Part shown: positions 1 through 4,845 of the stretch, one piece after another
Numbering within the stretch: position 1 is the first letter of the stretch
Layout: each line of letters opens with the position of its first letter
Origin: an uncultured Rubrobacteraceae bacterium
Lineage (GTDB): Bacteria; Actinomycetota; Rubrobacteria; Rubrobacterales; Rubrobacteraceae
Direction of reading: 5' to 3'
DNA length: 6,003 bases
Assembly: GCA_902806105.1 (NCBI GenBank)
Contig: CADCVI010000191.1
Span: 1-6,003, forward strand
Notes under the pieces: generated by a model
Told to the model about the DNA's origin: nothing
What the model saw: the letters and a program-made list of their open reading frames with translations, nothing else
The model's database searches: none
Made by a program: the position numbers and the translations under genes

Positions 1-1
1 T

Positions 2-58
2 GCCGTCAACCCCGGCGGTGTCAAGGGTACGGTGCGTACGGGTGCCATCAGCGCGTAG
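2..58 (+). pseudogene. C-terminal end of an unidentified reading frame, cut by the window edge
   Basis: The frame entering from the left edge reads AVNPGGVKGTVRTGAISA and stops at TAG 56-58. Third positions are mostly G or C (14 of 18), as expected for coding DNA here. The NPGGV string resembles the conserved N-P-G segment after the active site of short-chain dehydrogenases. An intact SDR would continue about 50-60 residues past that point, so this would be a truncated copy if it is one. The product cannot be named from 18 residues. It may equally be the true end of an unrelated gene. Confidence 0.3.
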
Positions 59-60
59 AG

Positions 61-135
61 ATGGTCAAGTGGTTCATCTTCATACGCTACCCCAAGAGCG
101 CTCAGGGGGCGAACAAGGTAACCGCAGCGCTGTAG
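61..135 (+). pseudogene. 24-codon ORF, probable truncated gene start
   Basis: ATG 61 lies two bases after the preceding stop (TAG 56-58), a spacing typical of translationally coupled operon genes. The ORF begins MVKWFIFIRYPK and stops at TAG 133-135. Third positions are strongly G/C (about 20 of 24), so the frame looks like genuine coding sequence that ends too early. The hydrophobic beta-strand-like start recalls small dimeric alpha/beta-barrel proteins such as the EthD group, but this is a weak resemblance. There is no good ribosome site, which fits coupling or decay. The function is not assigned. Confidence 0.25.
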
Positions 136-272
136 TCGGCTGGCCATAACCTAAGAGGCTACGGTTCTCGGGCAGGTTCCTTGCCGGCGCTGCGGGCGGT
201 GGGTGCTACCGCTACGCTCCTCCACCGCCTCGTCCTTTCCTCTGACTTCCTCGCCGACCTGTACGTCAGTCC

Positions 273-293
273 CCGAACCGGCAGCCGGTTCGG
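273..293. repeat. 21-base palindrome with 10-base arms
   Basis: CCGAACCGGC at 273-282 is exactly complementary to GCCGGTTCGG at 284-293, around a single A at 283. As RNA it would form a 9-bp stem closed by a CAG triloop. As DNA it is a nearly perfect dyad suited to a dimeric regulator. No T-rich tract follows on either strand, so a classical intrinsic terminator is unlikely. It could be a U-tract-less actinobacterial terminator, an operator, or a relic of a mobile element end. Confidence 0.6.
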
Positions 294-470
294 CCGTCCG
301 AGCCCCGCTCCAGCTCCGCGCCACCTCTCCAGGAAGTCGCCGTCCCACGCATCCTCCACCCCTGCGGCAAACAGAGGAGCACAACGCATACGCCCCCCGT
401 ATGTTCTGCTCGCACTTAACAGGACTTGTAAGGTGTGATGCAATAACCATCCTCGTTCGTGGGGAACGGG

Positions 471-478
471 AGAGGAGG
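471..478 (+). promoter_or_regulatory. Ribosome binding site setting the start at 485
   Basis: AGAGGAGG lies six bases before ATG 485. The same frame is open upstream to about position 203, but upstream starts lack such a site. This fixes the start of the 76-residue protein. Confidence 0.75.
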
Positions 479-484
479 ACAGGC

Positions 485-715
485 ATGAAAGCAATGCTCT
501 GCGCTTGCGGCCACCACTTGGAGGCCGCCAACGACGGCGGACTCGTCCGCGAAGCCCTGGCCCACCGGAGGCAAGAACATGCAATGTCCGTGGCCGACCA
601 GGAGCATGTCAGGCGAGTAGTGGAGGAGAACGCCTACCGGCTCGAGTACGCGGCTCCGTACGCGCACGTGTACGGGGAAGGGCCGGACGCGGAGTTCGGC
701 CTCGAGCCCTACTAG
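485..715 (+). CDS. Small Cys/His protein, DUF1059-like (76 aa)
   Basis: This is a 76-residue soluble protein with no signal peptide or membrane segment. The N-terminus carries C6-A-C8-G-H10-H11, followed by a helix with H27 and H32, a spacing compatible with a small metal site. The layout (Cys pair near the N-terminus, short strand, then a helix ending in a His-x4-His) resembles the DUF1059 family of small actinobacterial and archaeal proteins, whose function is not established. The C-terminal third is rich in Tyr and acidic residues and ends at TAG 713-715. The start is set by a strong AGAGGAGG six bases upstream. The next gene starts 40 bases downstream on the same strand, so the two may be co-transcribed. 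Metal binding is inference from residue pattern only. Confidence 0.7.
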   Translation: MKAMLCACGHHLEAANDGGLVREALAHRRQEHAMSVADQEHVRRVVEENAYRLEYAAPYAHVYGEGPDAEFGLEPY

Positions 716-755
716 CATCGCTGAAGCTTGGCGTTCCTATACTAAGGGGAAGGGC

Positions 756-992
756 ATGCACCAGAACATGCGGTTGGACGACTTGGCGGCCGAGGTTATA
801 GCCTGCCAGGCGAAGGCTCGGGCGAGGCGGACCGGGGAGCCGTTCGAAGTGGCGCTAGGGGTCGTCTTAGGGACGGAAGCCGGACGGCAGCTCGAAGAGC
901 TGCGCGACGGGCCGCACCGGAGCGAGAGCGCGCGGCGGTGGCAGGCGGACCTCCGGCGCGAGCGGGCCGAGGAGCGCGTCCAAGCCCGATGA
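756..992 (+). CDS. Small charged helical protein of unknown function (78 aa)
   Basis: I do not recognise a characterised family. The 78-residue product is almost entirely predicted helix. It has an N-terminal segment with a single cysteine (DDLAAEVIACQAKARARRTG), a central part (EAGRQLEELRDGPHR) and a very charged Arg/Glu-rich tail, and no membrane segment. A tryptophan sits near residue 63. The composition suggests a small helical bundle or a coiled-coil partner protein; nucleic-acid binding through the Arg-rich tail is possible but unproven. ATG 756 is preceded by AAGGGGAAGG (744-753), a usable ribosome site. It follows the Cys/His protein by 40 bases on the same strand. Codon use matches the intact genes of the window, supporting a real gene. 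Confidence 0.65.
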   Translation: MHQNMRLDDLAAEVIACQAKARARRTGEPFEVALGVVLGTEAGRQLEELRDGPHRSESARRWQADLRRERAEERVQAR

Positions 993-1026
993 GGGGTGCA
1001 TGGAAGAGTTAGCGAGAAGGCGTGCT

Positions 1027-1076
1027 CGGGACATCATTTCGGTGGCAGTAGGTCGCCGCTACCGTCTGGTGTCCCG
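1027..1076 (+). repeat. Nested inverted repeat, possible RNA hairpin
   Basis: The outer arms are CGGGACA (1027-1033) and TGTCCCG (1070-1076), perfectly complementary. Nested inside are CGGTGGC (1040-1046) and GCTACCG (1058-1064), complementary at six of seven positions, the mismatch being a possible G-U-type contact. The two stems are separated by a near-symmetric internal loop of 6 and 5 bases. The element begins 34 bases after the stop of the 78-aa gene, so it could act in 3'-end formation, although no T tract follows. Confidence 0.4.
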
Positions 1077-1170
1077 GACTAAATCACCAGCGGCGTTGCC
1101 CTCCGGTTACAACCAAGGGAAGAGTCGAGATTAGTGGCAGAGGGCCGACCTCGTTCGATAGTTCAAAACT

Positions 1171-1259
1171 CAGGCATGCGGGTCGGTGAGTGAGGAGGCG
1201 ATGCTGATATGGCTACCGGGTCGATGCAGGTGCTGGACGGTGGTTACGGCAGGGGGTAG
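1171..1259 (+). pseudogene. C-terminal remnant of a short-chain dehydrogenase/reductase
   Basis: The frame ending at TAG 1257-1259 reads ADMATGSMQVLDGGYGRG. This is the hallmark SDR C-terminus, in which the T-G-x-x-x-x-x-D-G-G segment closes the Rossmann fold. Upstream this frame is stopped by TGA at 1191-1193. The sequence continues in the neighbouring frame as CGSVSEEA (1177-1200), which fits the usual FLxSEEA(D) segment just before it, so a frameshift lies around 1195-1205. Another stop (TAG 1159-1161) closes the upstream frame and no Rossmann start or YxxxK motif is visible, so only the tail survives. It ends 64 bases before the hydrolase start on the same strand and was probably the preceding gene of that operon. 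Confidence 0.6.
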
Positions 1260-1310
1260 CGCCTCGGGCTCCGCGGGAAGCAAACGGGACCGCTTTATCC
1301 CGGCAAACGA

Positions 1311-1316
1311 AGGGAG
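1311..1316 (+). promoter_or_regulatory. Ribosome binding site setting the GTG start at 1324
   Basis: AGGGAG lies seven bases before GTG 1324. The frame is open back to GTG 1186, but that upstream part overlaps the SDR remnant in another frame and shows no homology to hydrolases. The alpha/beta hydrolase sequence begins at the start served by this site. Confidence 0.7.
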
Positions 1317-1323
1317 TAGTGGC

Positions 1324-2262
1324 GTGAGGCAAGAGGTGACCTTTGCGAGCGAGGGGTTGAACTGCACGGGCTGGCTCTACGTACCGGACAGCCTGGGGGA
1401 GGGCGAGGAGCGCCCGGCGATCGTCATGGCGCACGGCTTCAGCGCGGTAAAGGAGATGTACTTGGACAACTTCGCCTCGAAGTTCGAGGAGGCGGGGTTC
1501 GTCGTACTGGCCTTCGACTACCGTTTCTTCGGGAGCTCCGAGGGCGAGCCGCGAGGGCACCTCGTCCCGGCCGAGCAGCACAAGGACTACAAGAACGCCA
1601 TAAGCTGGATCTCCCAGCGCCCCGAGGTCGACGCGGGGCGCATAGGCATATGGGGCTCCTCCTACTCCGGGGGACACGTCCTGTACCTGGCGTCGTTCGA
1701 CAAGCGGATCAAGGCGGCCGTCGCCCAGGTGCCGCTGGTCAACGGCTGGCAGAACGCCCAGAGGCTCATGCGCCCGGACGTCTTCGCCGGGTTCTTGCAG
1801 GTTCTGGCCCAGGACCGCGAGGCGCGCTACGCGGGGGAGGGAGGGGCGAGCGTGCCGGTCGTCGCGCCGGAGGGCGAGCCCTCGGCCCTGCCGACGCCGG
1901 AGTCCTACGAGTGGTTCACCCAGACGGGCCAGACTCTAGCGCCCGAGTGGCGCAACGAGGTCTCCCTGGAATCCATGGAGGCGTTCTTAGAGTACGACCC
2001 GGCGGGGAGCATTCACCTGATCTCGCCGATACCCCTCCTGATGGTCGTGGCCGAGAGCGACACCCTGACGCCGACGGACATGGCCGTGGCGGCTTACGAG
2101 CGGGCTCTGGAGCCGAAGAAGCTGGTCATCCTGGAGGGCGGCAAGCATTTCGACGCCTACACTGAGCCCGGACTCTCGCAGTCCGCGCCCCCGGCGGTCG
2201 AGTGGTTCGAGCGTCACCTCATGGAGCGGCAGCCGGCGCGCTCCGGAGGAGCCGTTTCCTAG
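1324..2262 (+). CDS. Alpha/beta hydrolase, dienelactone hydrolase / YcjY-like (312 aa)
   Basis: This is a cytoplasmic serine hydrolase of the alpha/beta fold, probably cleaving an ester or lactone; the substrate is unknown. Numbering from GTG 1324, the oxyanion-hole HGFS is at 37-40, followed by VKEMYL, a typical string of this subgroup. The DYRFFGSSEGEPR strand-loop is at 65-77. The nucleophile elbow WGSSYSGGH spans 110-118 with S113 as likely nucleophile. The acid is probably D246 in AESDTLTP and the histidine H275 in GGKHFDAY. A helical cap insertion lies at about 140-225. There is no signal peptide or membrane segment, and the length of about 300 aa is usual. The upstream GTG 1186 would add 46 residues of non-homologous sequence overlapping the SDR remnant. 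The alcohol dehydrogenase follows after 19 bases, so the pair is almost certainly an operon in which an ester could be cleaved and the alcohol oxidised (inference). Confidence 0.85.
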   Translation: MRQEVTFASEGLNCTGWLYVPDSLGEGEERPAIVMAHGFSAVKEMYLDNFASKFEEAGFVVLAFDYRFFGSSEGEPRGHLVPAEQHKDYKNAISWISQRPEVDAGRIGIWGSSYSGGHVLYLASFDKRIKAAVAQVPLVNGWQNAQRLMRPDVFAGFLQVLAQDREARYAGEGGASVPVVAPEGEPSALPTPESYEWFTQTGQTLAPEWRNEVSLESMEAFLEYDPAGSIHLISPIPLLMVVAESDTLTPTDMAVAAYERALEPKKLVILEGGKHFDAYTEPGLSQSAPPAVEWFERHLMERQPARSGGAVS

Positions 2263-2281
2263 ACAAGGGAGGATTATCGTT

Positions 2282-3367
2282 ATGGCGAGCACGAGAACGG
2301 CGACCGACACGATGAGGGCGTTCGTGATGAAGGGCGTAGGGGAGGTCGGCGTCGTCGAGAAGCCGCTCCCCGAGCCCGGACCGAACGAGGCGGTGGTGCG
2401 CACGACGACGGCCCTGGTCTGCACCTCCGACGTCCATACAGTCAGGGGCGCGCTGCCGATAGAGCCGGGCCGCACTTTAGGGCACGAGTCGGTCGGCGTC
2501 GTCCACTCCCTGGGTTCTGAGGTTGAGGGCTTCTCCGAGGGCGACCGGGTCGCGGTCGGCGCGATCACTCCCTGCTTCAGGTGCAATTTCTGCCAGCGTG
2601 GGTTCCACAGCCAGTGCCAGGGGATGCTCGGAGGCTACAAGTTCACCGGCCAGAGGGACGGGAACATGGCCCAGTTTTTCGTCGTCAACGACGCGCAGGC
2701 GAACTTGGCGCACATCCCGGATGGGCTCTCCGATCACCAGGCTGTCTACGCGACGGACATGCTCTCGACCGGCTTCATGGGGGCCGAGCACGCGGAGCTG
2801 CATCTTGGGGAGACGGTCGCGGTCTTCGCCCAGGGCGCGGTCGGGTTGTCCGCGACCATGGGCTGTAGGCTGCTCGGCGCGGGCCTCATCATCGCCGTCG
2901 AGTCCATACCAAAGCGCCAGGAGCTCTCCCGCCTCTTCGGGGCCGACGTGGTCGTCGACTACACGCAGGGCGACACAGTCGAGCAGATCATGGAGCTGAC
3001 CGGCGGGGAGGGCGTGGACGCGGCGATCGAGGCGTTCGGGTTCCCCCAAACGTGGGAGGCGGCGATCCGGGTGACCAAGCCCGGAGGGCGCATCTCCAAC
3101 ATCGGTTATCACGGCGAGAACCCGGAGCCCCTGGGGGTACCGTTGGACGCGTTCGGCTACGGCATGGCCGACAAGCAGATCTACGGCGGGCTGTGCCCCG
3201 GCGGTAGCGGGAGGATGCGCAATATCTTCAGGCTCATGGAGACCGGCAAGGTCGATCCTACCCCGATGACCACGCACGAGTTCGGCTTCGGGGAGATCGA
3301 GCGGGCCTTCTCCATGATGGAGTCAAAGGAGGACGGGATCATCAAGCCCCTGATCCACTTCGATTAG
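2282..3367 (+). CDS. Zinc-dependent secondary-alcohol-dehydrogenase-like MDR (361 aa)
   Basis: This is a medium-chain dehydrogenase that oxidises an alcohol (or reduces a ketone or aldehyde) with a nicotinamide cofactor in the cytoplasm. It resembles the Thermoanaerobacter / Clostridium secondary-alcohol dehydrogenases along its length: VRTTTALVCTSDVHTV, GHESVG, DMLSTGFMGAEHA, GGLCPGG and a C-terminal IIKPLI. Catalytic-zinc residues are C47, H68, E69 and D159. Unlike those enzymes as I recall them, it has a structural-zinc loop, C98-x2-C101-x2-C104-x7-C112. The Rossmann domain starts near 178 with AQGAVG at 183-188. The second strand ends IIAVESIP with E207 where the NADP-dependent relatives have Gly, predicting NAD(H). 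ATG 2282 is preceded by AAGGGAGGA (2265-2273) with 8-base spacing; internal Met11 has no ribosome site. It is second in the operon with the hydrolase. Confidence 0.9.
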   Translation: MASTRTATDTMRAFVMKGVGEVGVVEKPLPEPGPNEAVVRTTTALVCTSDVHTVRGALPIEPGRTLGHESVGVVHSLGSEVEGFSEGDRVAVGAITPCFRCNFCQRGFHSQCQGMLGGYKFTGQRDGNMAQFFVVNDAQANLAHIPDGLSDHQAVYATDMLSTGFMGAEHAELHLGETVAVFAQGAVGLSATMGCRLLGAGLIIAVESIPKRQELSRLFGADVVVDYTQGDTVEQIMELTGGEGVDAAIEAFGFPQTWEAAIRVTKPGGRISNIGYHGENPEPLGVPLDAFGYGMADKQIYGGLCPGGSGRMRNIFRLMETGKVDPTPMTTHEFGFGEIERAFSMMESKEDGIIKPLIHFD

Positions 3368-3425
3368 GCGATGCCGAAGCCACCTGTAGCAACTCGGCCA
3401 GCGCCTCGGGCGGCCGGGGGGCGGC

Positions 3426-3571
3426 CTGCTCTCCGGTGGCGCGGGTGACGACGGGATCGCCCGGGCGACTGCTCTCACGACAGGATCTACTGCGGCGACA
3501 GCTAAGACTTCGTGGGAGCCGGCTGGGGCGACTACGTAGCCGGCGACTGCGGGAAGGCTAACCGCTACTAG
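3426..3571 (+). pseudogene. C-terminal remnant of an RTX / hemolysin-type calcium-binding repeat protein
   Basis: Two frames each give part of the typical repeat. One (from 3426) reads LLSGGAGDDGIA, the G-G-x-G-x-D-x nonapeptide style. The next (from 3479, open back to 3449) reads DRIYCG, then after a stop DFVGAGWGDYVAGDC, which is the usual way such repeat arrays end (DxIxCGxGxDxVxAxxGDxVxxDCE). A frameshift therefore lies at about 3452-3465, an in-frame TAA interrupts at 3503-3505, and TAG 3569-3571 ends the frame. Proteins of this type are normally secreted or surface-exposed and bind calcium between the repeats. No signal peptide or upstream repeats survive. It lies about 60 bases after the dehydrogenase. 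Confidence 0.5.
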
Positions 3572-3596
3572 CCCAAGCGGCGACGAGCGAAACGCG

Positions 3597-3630
3597 GGCC
3601 GGGGTTCTGATCGGGGCTCCGGCCTTCTTC
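3597..3630 (+). terminator. Terminator-like hairpin after the RTX remnant
   Basis: GGCCGGGG (3597-3604) pairs with CTCCGGCC (3617-3624) over eight positions with one G-T wobble, enclosing a 12-base loop. TTCTTC follows at 3625-3630. It sits 25 bases after the stop of the RTX remnant, where a 3' terminator would be expected. The T tract is weak. It may now end the hydrolase-dehydrogenase transcript, since no better candidate is visible closer to 3367. Confidence 0.35.
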
Positions 3631-3751
3631 CCGCAGGAGGTTCGTCGGGCGGCTTCTGGTACGAGGTACATAGACCGAGCCGGCACCCATCACCTACTCC
3701 TAAAAGCCCGGCTCGGGGATGGTTCACAGAGACGGGCCCGCTAAACGATGA

Positions 3752-4001
3752 TCCGACCACGCGAAGTGCTTCGACCGTCTTGAGGGGATGCCAGCTACTC
3801 TACCTACCTCCCTACTCCCCGGACCTCAACCCCATTGAGGGAGCCTTCTCGAAGGTCAAGCACACCCTACGTAATATCGCGGCCCGCACTAAAGAGGCGC
3901 TCGTGGAAGCGATGGGCAGGGCGCTGGATGCGCTCAGCGCCGAAGATGCCCGCGGTTTCTTCGTCCACTGCGGCTACCGCGCCCCGGCGCAGCAGCTATG
4001 A
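3752..4001 (+). pseudogene. IS630-family transposase, C-terminal remnant
   Basis: The frame 3780-4001 encodes the end of a DDE transposase: LLYLPPYSPDLNPIE followed by AFSKVK, ARTKEALVEA and ARGFFVHCGY, all typical of the IS630 family. The Glu of NPIE is the third catalytic acid. Just upstream, a neighbouring frame (3752-3787) reads SDHAKCFDRLEG, matching the segment that precedes GCxLLYLPPYSPD in relatives, so a frameshift lies at about 3782-3789. TGA 3749-3751 closes that frame. The N-terminal helix-turn-helix part and the first two acidic residues are missing, so the protein cannot be active. No terminal inverted repeats or TA duplication were identified. Its stop is nine bases from the stop of the convergent ABM-like gene. 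Confidence 0.85.
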
Positions 4002-4010
4002 AAGACGCTG

Positions 4011-4310
4011 TTAGGCGCCGTTCCCCTTGGGTTCGAGCACCTCGAAAAACCAGCGATCCGGCGGGCCCTCTAGCAGACCGGTAAGCGCTTGTTGCAACCG
4101 CGGTGCGATCACAGCGTTTGCCGCTTCGGTGTCCTCCTTCGTCTCCCAAACGCTGAAGGAGCCATACTCCCCGGTCGCATCGTCTCCGATGACGAACAGG
4201 TGCCTGAACCCCTTTTGGGCTCGATAGAGGGGATCGGATTCGCCTACCAGTTCCTCTATGGTCGAGCGCTTTCCCGGCTCGACTCTGAAGATGACCAAGC
4301 GCGAATACAT
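4011..4310 (-). CDS. ABM-like small dimeric alpha/beta-barrel protein (99 aa)
   Basis: This 99-residue cytoplasmic protein has the pattern of the antibiotic biosynthesis monooxygenase (ABM) / dimeric ferredoxin-like barrel group. A first strand (YSRLVIFRVEPGK, 2-14) is followed by a helix with ELVGESDPLYRAQKGFRHLFVI (20-41), then SFSVWETKEDTEAANA (51-66), a helix and a final strand WFFEVLEP (87-94). Members of this fold act as cofactor-free monooxygenases, heme-degrading enzymes or stress proteins; nothing here decides between them. ATG 4310 is preceded by a strong GAGGAGGA (complement of 4318-4325) at 7-base spacing. It lies 48 bases after the restored end of the lipocalin-like gene on the same strand, so the two are probably one operon. 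Its stop nearly abuts the convergent IS630 remnant. Confidence 0.75.
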   Translation of the reverse strand: MYSRLVIFRVEPGKRSTIEELVGESDPLYRAQKGFRHLFVIGDDATGEYGSFSVWETKEDTEAANAVIAPRLQQALTGLLEGPPDRWFFEVLEPKGNGA

Positions 4311-4358
4311 CTGCTTATCCTCCTCGAAGCGGTTGGCTTGGCTGCTGCGCGAAAGCGT

Positions 4359-4403
4359 TCAGACGCGCTCCCAGATCAGGTGGGCGGTACGTTGGATGCC
4401 CCC
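4359..4403 (-). other. Out-of-frame C-terminus of the lipocalin-like gene
   Basis: The minus strand reading from the five-G run at 4403-4399 gives, in the alternative frame, GGIQRTAHLIWERV and stops at TGA 4361-4359. This is the expected last strand of the Lipocalin_5 domain. A one-base deletion in the G run explains the break. It may be a true mutation, or a homopolymer error in the sequence. Confidence 0.7.
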
Positions 4404-4786
4404 TTCAAAAACGGACGCGTGCTGCTCAACGCCAATCGATCCCCCGCGAGTTCGACCAGGCGCTCTTGGCCACCACCGACCCAGTTGGGGAACAGGCTGA
4501 GCTCTACATGGTGGACGACCGTGTTTTTCCGGAACTCGTACCGGCCGCAATAGGACACGTAGGTGTCGGCGGCTCGCGCTTTCTCCTCCGTGCTCCCCCC
4601 GAAAAGGTCCCCGGCGGCGAACTGCGCGCGGTCGGGGCGCGAGATGGCCACGAACACGTACCCGTCCTCGTTGTACATGATGTACCCTACGGCATCCTCG
4701 CCGAGCGGGTAACTCACCTGGCCATCCAGGCTCCTGTTCTCCCACGATACGAGCCTCCACATGCCAACGAGAGGATTGGATGCCAT
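4376..4786 (-). CDS. Lipocalin_5-type protein, frameshifted at the C-terminus (136 aa as read)
   Basis: The protein shows the Lipocalin_5 (lipocalin-like domain) signature: NPLVGMWRLVSWENRS (4-19), the strand GYIMYNEDGYVFVAIS with RPDR (34-53), DTYVSYCGRYEF (74-85) and VVHHVELSLFPNWVG (90-104). Members are small beta-barrels thought to bind a hydrophobic ligand; some sit beside polyketide or redox genes, and function is usually unproven. There is no signal peptide. As read it ends KGASNVPPT at 4376, but the family's usual ending (QRTAHLIWERV) lies in the adjacent frame down to TGA 4361-4359. One extra G in the G run (4403-4399, minus strand) would rejoin them at about 142 residues. ATG 4786 has GGAG nine bases upstream. 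It is the first gene of the pair with the ABM-like gene. Confidence 0.8.
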   Translation of the reverse strand: MASNPLVGMWRLVSWENRSLDGQVSYPLGEDAVGYIMYNEDGYVFVAISRPDRAQFAAGDLFGGSTEEKARAADTYVSYCGRYEFRKNTVVHHVELSLFPNWVGGGQERLVELAGDRLALSSTRPFLKGASNVPPT

Positions 4787-4845
4787 TGTCTATTTCTCCA
4801 GGTGTAATCTTTTCGGTTTCTGCGATGCTCCGGTATCGAACGCCC

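Larger units (their letters stand above)
136..484. other. 349-base stretch without a convincing gene
   Basis: Open frames exist on both strands, but none has a ribosome site, a recognisable motif, or codon use like the neighbouring genes. Proline- and arginine-rich translations suggest they are GC-driven artefacts. The stretch contains a strong palindrome (273-293) and, towards its end, a relatively AT-rich patch (about 411-450) with TTAACA at 416-421 and CAATAA at 441-446. The promoter of the gene starting at 485 may lie in that patch, but the spacing is not canonical and no promoter is called. Confidence 0.5.
3368..3751. other. Debris-filled stretch between the dehydrogenase and the IS630 tail
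   Basis: No intact gene is present. The left part contains the tail of an RTX-type repeat protein, followed by a terminator-like hairpin (3597-3630). A 9-bp inverted repeat follows: CCGAGCCGG at 3675-3683 with CCGGCTCGG at 3708-3716, enclosing a 24-base loop. A 12-base palindrome lies at 3457-3468. The remaining sequence (about 3631-3751) gives only short frames in all readings and I cannot assign it; it may include earlier parts of the decayed transposase. Confidence 0.5.

Noticed and set aside
1..147. Minus-strand frame open from ATG 147 off the left edge (49 codons).
   Set aside because: There is no ribosome site and no recognisable motif, and third positions are clearly poorer in G/C than in the intact genes; the + strand frames over the same bases look more like coding sequence.
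159..584. Overlapping minus-strand frames of about 125-140 codons over the left gene-free stretch.
   Set aside because: They are Arg/Gly/Pro-rich translations without motif or ribosome site, and they overlap the well-supported 485-715 gene on the opposite strand.
738..743. TATACT resembling a -10 hexamer before the 78-aa gene.
   Set aside because: Transcription would start only about six bases before the ATG, removing most of the ribosome site, and there is no matching -35 at suitable spacing.
1000..1134. 44-codon ORF starting at ATG 1000, beginning MEELARRRARDII.
   Set aside because: GAGGGG is only three bases from the ATG, codon use includes rare TTA and AGA, and the ORF contains the nested inverted repeat; there is too little support for a gene.
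1186..1323. Extended N-terminus for the hydrolase from GTG 1186.
   Set aside because: The added 46 residues match no hydrolase, overlap the SDR tail in another frame, and the ribosome site at 1311-1316 supports GTG 1324.
2477..3277. Long minus-strand frame (266 codons) opposite the alcohol dehydrogenase.
   Set aside because: It is the usual antisense shadow of a GC-rich gene: Arg/His/Leu-rich translation, no family signature, no ribosome site, and the + strand carries a complete dehydrogenase.
3457..3468. Perfect 12-base palindrome TCGCCCGGGCGA.
   Set aside because: It lies inside the RTX-type remnant and consists almost only of G and C; palindromes of this size are common in such DNA.
3323..3760. 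Minus-strand frame (145 codons) over the debris after the dehydrogenase.
   Set aside because: No ribosome site or motif is seen; its length is explained by high GC, and the + strand shows RTX-type residues instead.
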